Below, one piece after another: positions 9,060 through 19,459 of a stretch of DNA of 64,000 bases; position 1 is the stretch's first letter; every line of letters starts with the position of its first letter. A program made the position numbers and the translations under genes. The notes beneath the pieces were generated by a model, which saw only the letters and a program-made list of their open reading frames with translations, did no database searches and had not been told where the DNA came from. This stretch comes from Meridianimarinicoccus zhengii (GTDB taxonomy: Bacteria > Pseudomonadota > Alphaproteobacteria > Rhodobacterales > Rhodobacteraceae). Location of the stretch: contig NZ_QDFI01000007.1 in the NCBI RefSeq assembly GCF_003254465.1, positions 34,519-98,518 of the forward strand, in the 5' to 3' direction.

Positions 9060-9842
9060 TCACGCCGCCGTCGTCAGGTCGTCGGGCCGCATCGCGCCCG
9101 TCATCAGGGCCACGGCGTCGGACATGGTCACCTCGCCCGGTTTCAGCACGCAAAGCCGCCGCCCCAGCCGGTGCACATGGATGCGGTCGGCCACTTCGAA
9201 CACATGGGGCATGTTGTGACTGATGAGAATGATCGGCACGCCGCGGTCGCGCACTCGCCCGATCAGGTCCAGCACCTTGCGGCTTTCCTTGACCCCGAGC
9301 GCTGCGGTCGGTTCGTCAAGGATGATGACCCGCGACCCGAACGCCGCGGCGCGCGCCACCGCCACGCCCTGCCGCTGGCCGCCCGACAGGGTTTCCACGG
9401 TCTGGTCGATGTTCTGGATCGTCATCAGCCCCAGTTCCGACAGCTTATCGCGGGCGATGCGGCGCATCGCGGCCTTGTCGAGTTGCCAAAGCCAGCGTCC
9501 CATGAAGCCGTCCTTGCGGATTTCGCGGCCCATGAACATGTTGTCGGCGATGGACAGCGCAGGCGACATGGCAAGCGTCTGGTAGACGGTCTCGATCCCG
9601 CGCTGACGGGCTTCGATGGGGGACGCGAACTCGACCCGCGTGCCATCCAGCGTGATTTCGCCCTCGTCGGGCTGAATGGCCCCAGACAGCGCCTTGATCA
9701 TGGTGGACTTGCCCGCACCGTTATCGCCGATCACGGCCTGGATCTCGCCCGGGTACAGGTCGAAGTCGCACCGGTCGAGCGCGGTGACACGGCCATAGCG
9801 CTTCACCAGCCCGCGGGCCGACAGGATGGGTTCGGTAGTCAC
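9060..9842 (-). CDS. frcA: Fructose-type ABC transporter ATP-binding protein
   Basis: Cytoplasmic ATPase of the CUT2 (ribose/fructose) family, 260 aa, with a single nucleotide-binding domain. Walker A GDNGAGKST lies at residues 39-47, LSGGQRQ near 145 and ILDEPTAALG near 168. The start is GTG at 9842, fixed by the GTGA overlap with the frcC stop and by homology; no ATG fits. Single-domain CUT2 ATPases of this length are typical of FrcA, unlike the double-domain RbsA. Confidence 0.9.
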   Translation of the reverse strand: MTTEPILSARGLVKRYGRVTALDRCDFDLYPGEIQAVIGDNGAGKSTMIKALSGAIQPDEGEITLDGTRVEFASPIEARQRGIETVYQTLAMSPALSIADNMFMGREIRKDGFMGRWLWQLDKAAMRRIARDKLSELGLMTIQNIDQTVETLSGGQRQGVAVARAAAFGSRVIILDEPTAALGVKESRKVLDLIGRVRDRGVPIILISHNMPHVFEVADRIHVHRLGRRLCVLKPGEVTMSDAVALMTGAMRPDDLTTAA

Positions 9843-10900
9843 AGGCTCGCCCTCCTGATGCGCTGATCGACGGACACCGCGGCAATGATCAGAACACCGA
9901 TCAACAGGTAGGTCCATTGCACGTCGGCACCCAATAGCCGCAGTCCCAGCGTGAATACGCCGACGATCAGCGCGCCGAAAAGCGTGCCTGCGACGGAGCC
10001 ACGTCCGCCGAACAGGGAAATGCCCCCGATGACCACGGCGGTGATGGATTCGATGTTGGCCAGTTGCCCCGCCTGCGGCGACACCGACCCGATGCGCCCG
10101 ATCAGGGCCCAGCCCGCGAAGGCGCAGATCAGCCCGGCCAGCGCATAGACGGAAATCAGCGTGCGCCGCACGTTGACGCCCGACAATTCGGCCGCCTGCG
10201 GATCGTCCCCCACGGCATAGACATGCCGCCCCCACGCCGTCTGGCCGAGCGCATAGGACAACGCCGCCACCAGGACCAGCAGCAGGATCACGCCATAGGT
10301 GAAGACGGCGCCGCCGATTTCGATGGTATTGCCGAAGAACTGCAGCAGCGGTGCCTGTTCGGCGATATCCTGGCTCCGGATCACCTCGGATCCGGAATAG
10401 AGAAAGTTGGCTGCCAGCACGATCTGCCACATGCCCAGCGTGACGATGAACGGCGGCAGTTTCCAGAACGCGACAAGGTAGCCGCTGATCGTTCCGCAAA
10501 TCAGGCCGCAGACCAGACCACAAAGCACGCCGACCGCGGGCGGAAGCCCCAGGTCGAAGGTGAACTTGCCCATGACGACCGACGACAGGATCATGACCGC
10601 ACCAACCGACAGGTCGATCCCCGCGGTCAGGATGACCAGCGATTGCGCTGACGCGACGATGCCGATGATCGCCACCTGTTGCAGGATCAGCGTCAGTGCG
10701 AAGGGCGAAAAGAACCGCTCGCCCAGCAGCAGCCCGAAGATCGCGATGGCCGCCAGCAGCACCACAAGCGGCACGATGGCGGGCGAGACATAAAGAAGGT
10801 TGGCGATCCTGCCCTTCAGGCCGGTGGGGCCGGCGAAGGATGCGACCGCCTCATCCTCGGGGGGTGCCGCTTCGGTATCGGTGCGCGTTGCGTCCTGCAT
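9839..10900 (-). CDS. frcC: Fructose-type ABC transporter permease
   Basis: Inner-membrane permease of the RbsC/FrcC family, 353 aa, with many hydrophobic helices. The segment ILTAGIDLSVGA, diagnostic of the family, is near residue 105, and GGRGSVAGTLFGA is near 300. The ATG at 10900 has CGGAGGT seven nt upstream and removes a non-homologous N-terminal run. The stop overlaps frcA by GTGA. It is separated from frcB by a 78-nt spacer holding a strong stem-loop. Confidence 0.92.
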   Translation of the reverse strand: MQDATRTDTEAAPPEDEAVASFAGPTGLKGRIANLLYVSPAIVPLVVLLAAIAIFGLLLGERFFSPFALTLILQQVAIIGIVASAQSLVILTAGIDLSVGAVMILSSVVMGKFTFDLGLPPAVGVLCGLVCGLICGTISGYLVAFWKLPPFIVTLGMWQIVLAANFLYSGSEVIRSQDIAEQAPLLQFFGNTIEIGGAVFTYGVILLLVLVAALSYALGQTAWGRHVYAVGDDPQAAELSGVNVRRTLISVYALAGLICAFAGWALIGRIGSVSPQAGQLANIESITAVVIGGISLFGGRGSVAGTLFGALIVGVFTLGLRLLGADVQWTYLLIGVLIIAAVSVDQRIRRASL

Positions 10901-10941
10901 GTCGACCTCCGTTCCGGAAAGGGGATGGGCGCGTGAACGGG

Positions 10942-10970
10942 AACCGGCCCGGGACAAGCCCGGACCGGTT
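10942..10970 (-). promoter_or_regulatory. Intercistronic stem-loop between frcB and frcC
   Basis: AACCGG (10942-10947) pairs with CCGGTT (10965-10970), and the inner arms CCGGG and CCCGG close a 5-nt loop with one internal mismatch. It begins 8 nt after the frcB stop and has no T-tract. It occupies the same place as the smoE-smoF stem-loop and probably protects the binding-protein message or limits read-through. Confidence 0.6.
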
Positions 10971-10978
10971 GCACCGGT

Positions 10979-11992
10979 TCAGCCCCAGCAGCGTGCGAGA
11001 CCCTCTTCGACACTCAACTGCTCCATGCCGTCCACGGGAGACGCGGTGACAAGACCGACGCCGGTGTCGAAGAACGCCTTGCCCTCGGTGGCCTCCGGCT
11101 TCTCGCCGGTCGCGGCGTAATTCGCGACCGCCTCCACACCCAATGCGGCCATGTCGAGCGGGTATTGTTGCGCGGTCGCGCCGATCACGCCCTCGGCCAC
11201 ATCCTCCACACCGGGGCAGCCGCCATCCACCGACACGATCAGCACGTCATCCTGCATGCCAAAGGATCGCAGCGCCTCGTAGGCCCCGGCTGCTGCGGGT
11301 TCGTTGATCGTGTAGACCACGTTGATGGACTGGTCGATCGCCAGCAGGTTCTCCATCCCTTCGCGCCCGCCTTCCGCGTTGCCGCCGGACAGTTCGTGCC
11401 CGACGATGCGCGGGTCTTCCTCGTCGCCCCAGCGGTTTGCATCGCCAATGTCCACGCCGAATCCCGTTAGGAAACCCTGGTTGCGCAGGACGCCCACTGT
11501 CGGCTGGCTGACATTGATGTTCAGAAGGCCGATACGCGCGTCCGACGTGTCGCCCATGGTCTTCGCCGCCCATTCGCCGATCAGGCGCCCGGCTTCGAAA
11601 TTGTCCGTGGCGAAGGTCATGTCGGCGGCATCAATCGGGTCGAGCGGCGTGTCGAGCGCGATTACGAGCATGCCTGCATCGCGTGCCTGCTGCACGGACC
11701 CGGTGATCGCCTTGGTGTCGGATGCCACCAGCAGGATGCCATCGACCTCCGCCGCCATGCAGGTTTCGATCGCGGCCACCTGCGTTTCATGATCGCCGTC
11801 GAACTTGCCGGCGAAGGACCGCAGCTCCACGCCCAGTTCCGCCGCCTTGGCAAAGGCGCCTTCGGCCATCTTGACGAAAAAGGGGTTTGTCGCGTCCTTC
11901 GTGATCAGGCAGACACTGCCTTCGGCTGCTGCAGTGCCCGCAAGGGCCGTCGTCGCCACGAGGCCCAGAGCACCCGCTTTAAGTCCGTTCAT
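10979..11992 (-). CDS. frcB: Fructose-type ABC transporter substrate-binding protein
   Basis: Periplasmic sugar-binding protein (Peripla_BP_4, ribose/fructose type), 337 aa. The signal peptide covers about residues 1-22 and ends TAAAEG. The mature form begins with a [16 protein letters not shown] strand that lines the ligand cleft. AGGAGA precedes the ATG at 11992. It is the first gene of frcBCAK. The substrate group (fructose, mannose, ribose) is inferred from frcBCAK synteny. Confidence 0.88.
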   Translation of the reverse strand: MNGLKAGALGLVATTALAGTAAAEGSVCLITKDATNPFFVKMAEGAFAKAAELGVELRSFAGKFDGDHETQVAAIETCMAAEVDGILLVASDTKAITGSVQQARDAGMLVIALDTPLDPIDAADMTFATDNFEAGRLIGEWAAKTMGDTSDARIGLLNINVSQPTVGVLRNQGFLTGFGVDIGDANRWGDEEDPRIVGHELSGGNAEGGREGMENLLAIDQSINVVYTINEPAAAGAYEALRSFGMQDDVLIVSVDGGCPGVEDVAEGVIGATAQQYPLDMAALGVEAVANYAATGEKPEATEGKAFFDTGVGLVTASPVDGMEQLSVEEGLARCWG

Positions 11993-12130
11993 GTCGTTCT
12001 CCTCATTTGCTCCCCGGGACGACCGACGCAATTTCCGGAACACGGTGTCGGCACTGCGCGATCCACGCGCCCTGCCGGGCGCGCGTCGCTGGTGCGCCGA
12101 CGGCTCCTCCCTGCCGCCCAACGTATGACA

Positions 12131-12160
12131 TGGGTAGGATCGACGGCAGCGCGCTGTCAA
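12131..12160 (-). promoter_or_regulatory. Predicted frcB promoter
   Basis: On the minus strand a perfect TTGACA (12155-12160) is followed after 18 nt by TACCCA (12131-12136). The -10 is poor, so activation or relief of repression may be needed. The resulting leader would be about 130 nt. Confidence 0.45.
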
Positions 12161-12328
12161 TAATAACTTTGCTATGAATTAGTAAAACCGCACGCTCGGG
12201 GCGAAGCGCGGCGGCCGGTTCCGCGGCGACCCTCACGTCTCACACCGTCCCCGAACAGGCCATAATGTCGGGAATGGATATAATCGGCTTTGACCCATAC
12301 GCGCCGCTACGAACAAATTGGACTTGGG

Positions 12329-12346
12329 TGCGCAAACGATTGCGCA
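12329..12346. promoter_or_regulatory. LacI-type operator candidate upstream of the OsmC-TRAP operon
   Basis: TGCGCAA and TTGCGCA are perfect 7-bp arms around ACGA, giving an 18-bp dyad with a near-central CG, as in LacI/GalR operators. It lies 38 bp before the OsmC start. The LacI gene at the end of the same operon (15992) is the natural candidate regulator. Confidence 0.6.
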
Positions 12347-12383
12347 ACCGTCAATCGACGCGAAACGCGCGGAAAGGGCAGCA

Positions 12384-12875
12384 ATGTCAAAGGACAAGGT
12401 CTTCGACGTGGTCTTCACGTCGCACGGTGTCTGCGTCGGGAAGATGCGCAACGAGGTAACGAACACCGCGCATCAGCCGTTCCAGGTAAGCCGGATGCTG
12501 GCCACCGACGAAGGCAAGTTCCAGGGCGGCGAGGATACGTCGCCCACGCCGCTGGAGTTCTTTCTCACCGGGCTCGTGGGGTGCCTGATGACGCAGATCC
12601 GCGTTTTCGGCCGGCGCATGAAGGTGGAATTTGACGATCTCGAAGTGACCTGCGATGCGCGCTGGGTGGCGCACAAGGGCGACATCGGACCCTACGAGGC
12701 AAGCCCGGTCGGCTTCGACATCGGTATCACGATGAATTCTGACGCACCCGAACCCGATATCCACAAGCTGATCGAGGCATCCAGGCGCGCCTGCTTCGTG
12801 GAAGCGACGCTCGCCCAGGCGAACGAGATCACCCACAGCCTGCGGATCAACGCGGGCGAACCGCAGGCTGTCTGA
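12384..12875 (+). CDS. OsmC/Ohr-family protein
   Basis: 163-aa cytoplasmic protein of the OsmC family, thiol peroxidases that use two cysteines. The first is in GLVGCLMTQI near residue 74 and the second in RRACFVEATL near 137; both are present. The ATG at 12384 fits the fold start, and a longer N-terminus from 12318 would overlap the operator. It is 38 nt before the TRAP binding-protein gene and heads the operon. Its link to the transporter is unknown; detoxifying a reactive substrate or handling peroxide are possibilities only. Confidence 0.78.
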   Translation: MSKDKVFDVVFTSHGVCVGKMRNEVTNTAHQPFQVSRMLATDEGKFQGGEDTSPTPLEFFLTGLVGCLMTQIRVFGRRMKVEFDDLEVTCDARWVAHKGDIGPYEASPVGFDIGITMNSDAPEPDIHKLIEASRRACFVEATLAQANEITHSLRINAGEPQAV

Positions 12876-12913
12876 CCTGCAAGACGACCATCACCAAAGG
12901 GAGGAAACGACAT

Positions 12914-13984
12914 ATGACCATCAAGGCAACTGTGTCCGGCGCGGCGATCCTTGCGCTATGCACCGCATTGTCCAGCCCGGCGCAGGCCCAGCAGGAAATC
13001 GACGTGACCATCGTGTCGGGCTTCTCGCCCGCCGTCGCGGTCGTGCGGATGCTGCAGGAAAGCTTCATGCCGGGCGTGAACGAACGGCTGGCCGAGACCG
13101 GCAACTACACGATCAACTGGCAGGAGGCGTTTTCCGGCACGCTGGCGAAACCGGCGGGGGAGCTTGAGGCGATCCAGACAGGACTGGCGGATATGGGCGT
13201 GATCCCCACCGGGTTCCACGCCGACAAGCTCCCGGTCTACCAGATCGGCTACGTCACGCCCTTCACCACCACCGACCTCGTGCTGATCCACGAAGTCGTG
13301 GACGGGCTCGTGGACAAATATCCCGCCTTCCGCGACACGTGGACCAGCCTGAACCAAGTGACGCTATCGGCCAGCGGCATCCCCGACAACTACATCCTGT
13401 GCTCGTCCCAGCCGATCGGTTCGGTCGCGGATATCGACGGGCTGAAGGTCGCGGGCGCCGGGCCGAACCTGCGCTGGATCGAACCGGCGGGCGCAACTGG
13501 CGTCACCGGCACGCTGGGCAATTTCTATCAGCTGGTGGAAACGGGGGTGGCCGACGCCATGCTCGTCTGGGGTGAAAGCGTCGTGTCGCTCAAATTCTAC
13601 GAGGTCTGCAATCACTATTTCGACGCCAGCCTCGGCGGCGTGAACTCCTACGTCATCAATGCCAACAGCCAGGCATGGGATCGCTACCCGGATGAGGTGA
13701 AGGAGGCGATGGTCGCCGCCGCCAAGGAATTCGGCGTGGATATCGGCAACTTCGCGGCCGAACTCGGCGCACAGGCCAAGGACACCGTTCTGGAAAATGG
13801 CGGGACCGTCGTGGATATCGACCCGCAGGAACGCATCGACATGGCCATGGGCTTGCCCAACCTTGCGCAGGAATGGGCCGAGGCGCTCGAAGCCCGCGGC
13901 GTGCCCGCGCAGGCCATTCTCGACGACTACATGCAGGCGATGCGCGACGCGGACCAGCCCATCGCGCGGCAGTGGGACGAGTGA
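12914..13984 (+). CDS. dctP: TRAP transporter substrate-binding protein (DctP family)
   Basis: Periplasmic binding protein of 356 aa with a signal peptide of about 25 residues ending AQAQQ. DctP-type features include the long ligand-spanning helix and a conserved region near residues 168-190 (LKVAGAGPNLRW) where the usual arginine contacts a carboxylate. GGGAGG precedes the ATG. The stop overlaps the next start as GTGA. It feeds an organic acid to the DctQM membrane part, driven by a sodium gradient in known members. The ligand cannot be read from sequence. Confidence 0.87.
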   Translation: MTIKATVSGAAILALCTALSSPAQAQQEIDVTIVSGFSPAVAVVRMLQESFMPGVNERLAETGNYTINWQEAFSGTLAKPAGELEAIQTGLADMGVIPTGFHADKLPVYQIGYVTPFTTTDLVLIHEVVDGLVDKYPAFRDTWTSLNQVTLSASGIPDNYILCSSQPIGSVADIDGLKVAGAGPNLRWIEPAGATGVTGTLGNFYQLVETGVADAMLVWGESVVSLKFYEVCNHYFDASLGGVNSYVINANSQAWDRYPDEVKEAMVAAAKEFGVDIGNFAAELGAQAKDTVLENGGTVVDIDPQERIDMAMGLPNLAQEWAEALEARGVPAQAILDDYMQAMRDADQPIARQWDE

Positions 13985-14571
13985 CCGGCGAACGTGACCG
14001 TGGCCGCGGCGGGGGCACCCCCCGCCCGGCCGCACCCGAACCGCCCGAAGCCGCCGGTCCGCCGGTGCTGACGCCGGTGACCACGGCCATGAACACGGCC
14101 GGCGCGCTTCTGGTGCTGGGCATGGTCGTCATCGTGAACATCGACGTGTTCGGACGCTGGCTGTTCAATTCTCCACTGGCCGGAACGCTGGAGCTGACGG
14201 AAATGGGCGTCGTCGCCGTCGTCTACCTGACCATCGGCCACGCGGTCGTTGGCCGCCGCCTGACCCGGTCCGAAGCTGCGCTCGGCCTGCTGGAACGCCG
14301 CGGCGCGCGCCGTACCGACCTTACCCTGCGCATGGTGTTCAACGCTGCGGGAACGGTGGTCTTCGCCATCATCGCATGGGGCCAGGTGCCCCGCTTGGTC
14401 GATGCGTGGAACAACGGATATTTCAAGGGCAACGTGGGGATCTTCACCGCCCCGACATGGCCGCTCGAGGCAATCATGCTCACCGGTGCAATCGCCGCAG
14501 CACTGCACTTCGCCGTGCTCTGCCTGCGTCGGGCCCGCGCTCTGGCCGGAGGCCCCGATGACCGGACTTGA
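13981..14571 (+). CDS. dctQ: TRAP transporter small permease (DctQ family)
   Basis: Inner-membrane small subunit, 196 aa, with a proline-rich cytoplasmic N-terminus of about 35 residues and four predicted membrane segments. The family motif FGRWLFNSPLAGTLELTEMG is near residue 57. The GTG start is set by the GTGA overlap with dctP. The last 14 nt overlap dctM. DctQ bridges the binding protein and the large permease. Confidence 0.87.
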   Translation: MTGERDRGRGGGTPRPAAPEPPEAAGPPVLTPVTTAMNTAGALLVLGMVVIVNIDVFGRWLFNSPLAGTLELTEMGVVAVVYLTIGHAVVGRRLTRSEAALGLLERRGARRTDLTLRMVFNAAGTVVFAIIAWGQVPRLVDAWNNGYFKGNVGIFTAPTWPLEAIMLTGAIAAALHFAVLCLRRARALAGGPDDRT

Positions 14572-15895
14572 AATCGGGCTTCTGTCCGTCGCCGTGATCG
14601 TGGCGCTCATCTATTCGGGGATGCATGTCGCCATCGCGCTGTCCCTCGTGTCCTTCCTGTCGGTCGCGTTGCAGCGGGGCGATCCGGTGCTGGCGTCGAA
14701 GCTGCTGACGCTGGCCGCCGCCGATGGCGTGGCTGACCAGACCTTCGCCGTGATCCCGCTTTTCGTGCTGATGGGGCTGGTCATGAGCGCGTCCGACGTC
14801 GGGCGCGACGCCTATGACGTGGCCGACCATTTCCTGCGGCGCATCCGCGGGGGCCTCGGGCTTGCGACCGTGTCGTCGAACGCGGTCTTCGCAGCCGTGA
14901 CAGGCGTGTCCATCGCGTCCGCCGCCGTCTTCACACGCGTCGCGGTGCCGGAAATGCTGCGTCTCGGATACAGCCCGCGCTTCGCCGTTGGAACGGTGGC
15001 CGGGTCATCCGTGCTGGGCATGCTGATCCCGCCATCGATCCTGCTCATCATCTACGCCATCCTGACCGAGCAATCCATCGGGCAGATGTTCTTCGCGGGC
15101 ATCGGGCCGGGGCTGCTGCTGTCGGGCGTCTACTGTGCCGGTATCGTCGGCATGGCATACCTGACGCCGCGCTTCGTCTATGACGATACCGGGCGCTTTT
15201 CCGATCCGGAGGCGACGCTCAATCCACCGGACCGCAGCCCGCTGGAACTTGCAGGCAAGATCGCGCCGATCCTCGTGCTCGTCGTGATCGTGCTGGGCGG
15301 GATCTATGGCGGCATCTTCACCCCGACCGAGGCTGGTGCGGTCGGCTCCGCGGCTGCGCTGATCCTGGCCTTCGCGCGCCGCAAGATCACGCTGCCCGCG
15401 CTTTGGGGCGTGCTGAAGGAAACCGGGCACATCACGGCGTCGGTCTGTTTCCTCGTGATCGCGGCGACGATGTATACCCGGTCGCTCGGACTCGCCGGCG
15501 TGCCGGTCGAGATCGGCAACATGGTCCGCATGGCGACCGAGAACTTCTTGGTCGTGCTGCTGATCTACATCGCGGTGATCCTGTTCCTCGGCACGATCAT
15601 CGACAGCGTGTCGATCCTGCTGATCATGGTGCCGCTCTTCCTGCCGATCATGCAGGGCTTCGGGGTCGATCCGATCTGGTTCGGCATCATCACCATCATC
15701 GCCGTGGAGGTCGGCCTGCTGACCCCGCCCCTGGGCATGGCGTGCTTCGTCATCAAGGGCTGCCTGGACGACACGCGCATCACGCTGGGTGATGTTTTCA
15801 TCGGTGCCCTGCCGTTCGCGGCGATGATGGTGTTCGTCCTTGGACTGCTGACACTCTGGCCGGATCTCGTCTATATCGACCGCTGGTTCGGCTGA
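14558..15895 (+). CDS. dctM: TRAP transporter large permease (DctM family)
   Basis: Inner-membrane transport subunit, 445 aa, with about twelve hydrophobic segments. Family blocks include GVSIASAAVFTRVAVPEM near residue 115, IPPSILLIIYA near 157 and GIYGGIFTPTEAGAVGSAAA near 255. The ATG at 14558 lies inside the end of dctQ. With DctP and DctQ it makes a complete secondary transporter. Confidence 0.92.
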   Translation: MTGLEIGLLSVAVIVALIYSGMHVAIALSLVSFLSVALQRGDPVLASKLLTLAAADGVADQTFAVIPLFVLMGLVMSASDVGRDAYDVADHFLRRIRGGLGLATVSSNAVFAAVTGVSIASAAVFTRVAVPEMLRLGYSPRFAVGTVAGSSVLGMLIPPSILLIIYAILTEQSIGQMFFAGIGPGLLLSGVYCAGIVGMAYLTPRFVYDDTGRFSDPEATLNPPDRSPLELAGKIAPILVLVVIVLGGIYGGIFTPTEAGAVGSAAALILAFARRKITLPALWGVLKETGHITASVCFLVIAATMYTRSLGLAGVPVEIGNMVRMATENFLVVLLIYIAVILFLGTIIDSVSILLIMVPLFLPIMQGFGVDPIWFGIITIIAVEVGLLTPPLGMACFVIKGCLDDTRITLGDVFIGALPFAAMMVFVLGLLTLWPDLVYIDRWFG

Positions 15896-15909
15896 TGACC
15901 GCACGCGAC

Positions 15910-15947
15910 GCCCCGGCACCGGTTTGCGCTCGAATGGTTGCCGGGGC
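15910..15947 (+). terminator. Stem-loop between dctM and lacI
   Basis: GCCCCGGCA (15910-15918) and TGCCGGGGC (15939-15947) form a 9-bp GC-rich stem with a 20-nt loop just after dctM. There is no T-run, so it may attenuate rather than stop transcription before the regulator gene. Confidence 0.35.
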
Positions 15948-15991
15948 TCCGCCATAGAGGCAACGGGCCATAGAGGAACGGACACGGGGCC

Positions 15992-17050
15992 ATGCCGGAC
16001 GACAGAGTGCCGCAAAAGGGGCGCCGCGCGCGCGCCAAGCTGGCCGATGTGGCCGCCGCCGCGGGTGTGCATGTGTCGACCGTGTCCCGGGTCCTGCGGG
16101 ACGACCGGACCGGGCGGGTGTCCCCCGCCGTCGCGGCGCGCATCCGCAACACGGCGCAGGCGCTCGGCTATTCCGCGCATCCGCTGGCGGCGGGGATGCG
16201 CACCCGCTCCACCCGTTCCATCGGCATGATCGTCCATGACATCAGCGACCCGGTCTATCCGCCGATCCTCGGCGGGCTCGAACGGCGCATGGGCGCTGCG
16301 GGCTACATGGTCGTTCTGGGCAACACGGGCTACGAACCCGCCGCCGAACTGGCGATGCTGGACCAGATGGCGGCGCGCATGATGGACGGGGTCATCCTGT
16401 GTACGACGCGCCGGGACGACCCTGTGGCGACCCGCGCGCGCGACCTCGGCATTCCGGTCGTGTCGGTGCTGCGCCAGACCGACGCCGGCCTGTGCAGCGC
16501 GGTCGTCAACGATTGCGCCGCCGGGATGCGCGCCATCGCACAGGCGGTGCTGGACTGCGGCCACCGCGACATCGCCGCCATCGGCGCGCCGCAAGACCTG
16601 TCCACCGCCCGCGAACGCCAAGCGGCAGTGGCCGGAACGCTGCACGCCGGAGGTGCGGCGCTGGCAGAGGACCGGGTCGCCTTCGTGCCACGGATGACTG
16701 TCGAGGAGGGACGCCGCGCCATGGAACAGGTTCTGTCACGGCGTGCGGATCGCCCGACCGCGGTGATCGCCGTCAACGACCTCGTGGCTATCGGCGCGCT
16801 ACAGGTCTGCCGCGCGGCAGGGTTGCGCTGCCCGGACGACATCTCGATCACCGGCTACAACGACATCCCGCATCTGGACATGCTCGACCCGCCCCTGACC
16901 ACGGTCGCCATGGACCTGACGGCCATCGGCGCGCGCGCCGCGGCGCTGATGCTGGACCACCTGGCAGACCCCCGGATGCCCCTGCGCGTGGATACCGTGG
17001 CGCCGACACTTCGCCTGCGCGGCTCGCTCGGCCCGCCGCCCGGGCTGTGA
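15992..17050 (+). CDS. LacI-family regulator of the OsmC-TRAP operon
   Basis: 352-aa repressor. The N-terminal helix-turn-helix (LADVAAAAGVHVSTVSRVL, residues 17-35) is canonical, and the hinge contains HPLAAGMR, with leucine and alanine where the minor groove is intercalated. The effector domain shows SIGMIVHDISDPVYP near residue 71. It is the last gene of the cluster, 96 nt after dctM. The palindrome at 12329-12346 is its likely operator and the transported acid or a product its likely effector. Confidence 0.88.
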   Translation: MPDDRVPQKGRRARAKLADVAAAAGVHVSTVSRVLRDDRTGRVSPAVAARIRNTAQALGYSAHPLAAGMRTRSTRSIGMIVHDISDPVYPPILGGLERRMGAAGYMVVLGNTGYEPAAELAMLDQMAARMMDGVILCTTRRDDPVATRARDLGIPVVSVLRQTDAGLCSAVVNDCAAGMRAIAQAVLDCGHRDIAAIGAPQDLSTARERQAAVAGTLHAGGAALAEDRVAFVPRMTVEEGRRAMEQVLSRRADRPTAVIAVNDLVAIGALQVCRAAGLRCPDDISITGYNDIPHLDMLDPPLTTVAMDLTAIGARAAALMLDHLADPRMPLRVDTVAPTLRLRGSLGPPPGL

Positions 17051-17078
17051 CGCGGCGACCGGGCCGACGGCGCGGCGA

Positions 17079-18143
17079 TCACGCCTCGATGCTGACCTTG
17101 CCGATCGGGTTGGAACAGCACGCAAGGATGTAGCCCTCGGCGATATCGTCGTCGGTTATGCCGCCATTATGCACCATGTGCACCTGCCCGCCGGTCTTGC
17201 GCACCTTGCAGGTGCCACACACTCCGAAGGTACAGCCCGACGGGATCACAAGCCCCGCCGACCGCGCCACCGCCAGAAGCGTATCGGTCTCGGTACATTC
17301 GACCGTCTTGCCGGACAGCGCGAATTCGACCTGTGCGGCCGCGTCCTCTGCGGGGGTCACATCCTCGGGCACGGCGTCGGTGGACCCCACAGGCGCGGTG
17401 AAGCTTTCCTGATGATAGCGGTCCATGTCGTAGCCGAGACCGGCCAGCGCCTCCCGCACGGCGGTCATGAAGGGCTCGGGACCGCAGCAGAACACCTCCC
17501 GCTCCATGTAGTCGGGCGCGGTCAGGCCCAGCAGAAGCTGGTTGAACGGCCCGCGATACCCTGTCCAGGGCTGGTATCGGTCGGGCTGATCCACCACCCA
17601 GGCCAGTTCGAGCCCCGCCATGCGCGATGCCATGTGCTCCAGCCGCTGCCGAAAGACGATTTCCGACGGTCGGCGGGCGCAGTTGATGAACACGATGTCG
17701 GCCGCGCGCCCGGAATCGTAGATGAAGGTCGTCATGGACATCATCGGCGTGATGCCCGACCCGGCCGAGACGAACAGGTATTTCGGCGACGGGTGGTTCA
17801 GGTGCGAGAACGTGCCCCCCGGCCCGATGGCGCGGATGCGCATGCCGGGGCGCAGATGGTCGAGCATCCAGCGCGTACCGATGGACCCCGCCTGCGCCTT
17901 GACAGTGATCGTCAGCGACGTGGGCCGCGACGGCGAGGAGGACACGGTATAGGTGCGATGCAGCGGCCCGCCCGCCACCGGCAGCTCCAGCGTCACGAAC
18001 TGGCCCGGCTTGAAACGGAACAGCGCGCCCGACGGGGCCTGAAAGGTGAAGGTCACCACATCCGGCGCCTCGGGCAGGAAGGACACGCATTCCAGCGGTT
18101 CGTCGTCGCTCCAGAAGGCCAGCGTCGGGGTCATCGCGGTCAT
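17079..18143 (-). CDS. gbcB: Glycine betaine monooxygenase reductase subunit (GbcB-type)
   Basis: 354-aa flavin reductase that passes NADH electrons to the Rieske oxygenase. Order of domains: FAD-binding fold with RTYTVSSSP near residue 64, NAD-binding fold with GSGITPMMSM near 130, and a C-terminal plant-type [2Fe-2S] ferredoxin with the C-x4-C-x2-C spacing (IPSGCTFGVCGTC, about 305-317) and a last cysteine in ILACCSNP. GGAG precedes the start and contains the gbcA stop region, so the pair is coupled. The arrangement matches GbcB; stachydrine or carnitine oxygenase reductases are alternatives. Confidence 0.85.
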   Translation of the reverse strand: MTAMTPTLAFWSDDEPLECVSFLPEAPDVVTFTFQAPSGALFRFKPGQFVTLELPVAGGPLHRTYTVSSSPSRPTSLTITVKAQAGSIGTRWMLDHLRPGMRIRAIGPGGTFSHLNHPSPKYLFVSAGSGITPMMSMTTFIYDSGRAADIVFINCARRPSEIVFRQRLEHMASRMAGLELAWVVDQPDRYQPWTGYRGPFNQLLLGLTAPDYMEREVFCCGPEPFMTAVREALAGLGYDMDRYHQESFTAPVGSTDAVPEDVTPAEDAAAQVEFALSGKTVECTETDTLLAVARSAGLVIPSGCTFGVCGTCKVRKTGGQVHMVHNGGITDDDIAEGYILACCSNPIGKVSIEA

Positions 18144-18147
18144 CGAT

Positions 18148-19413
<1,266 letters not shown>

Positions 19414-19459
19414 CTAGTCATCCCGATGCTCCCTTGAATATTCACGATCAACGGCAATA

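Larger units (their letters stand above)
12000..12383. other. Divergent control region between frcB and the OsmC-TRAP operon
   Basis: These 384 bp hold no convincing gene. They contain a predicted frcB promoter (12131-12160), an AT-rich patch around 12160-12190, a TATAAT hexamer at 12279-12284 on the plus strand with only a weak -35, and an 18-bp palindrome (12329-12346) before the OsmC gene. Open frames crossing the region have no recognisable protein features. Confidence 0.6.
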
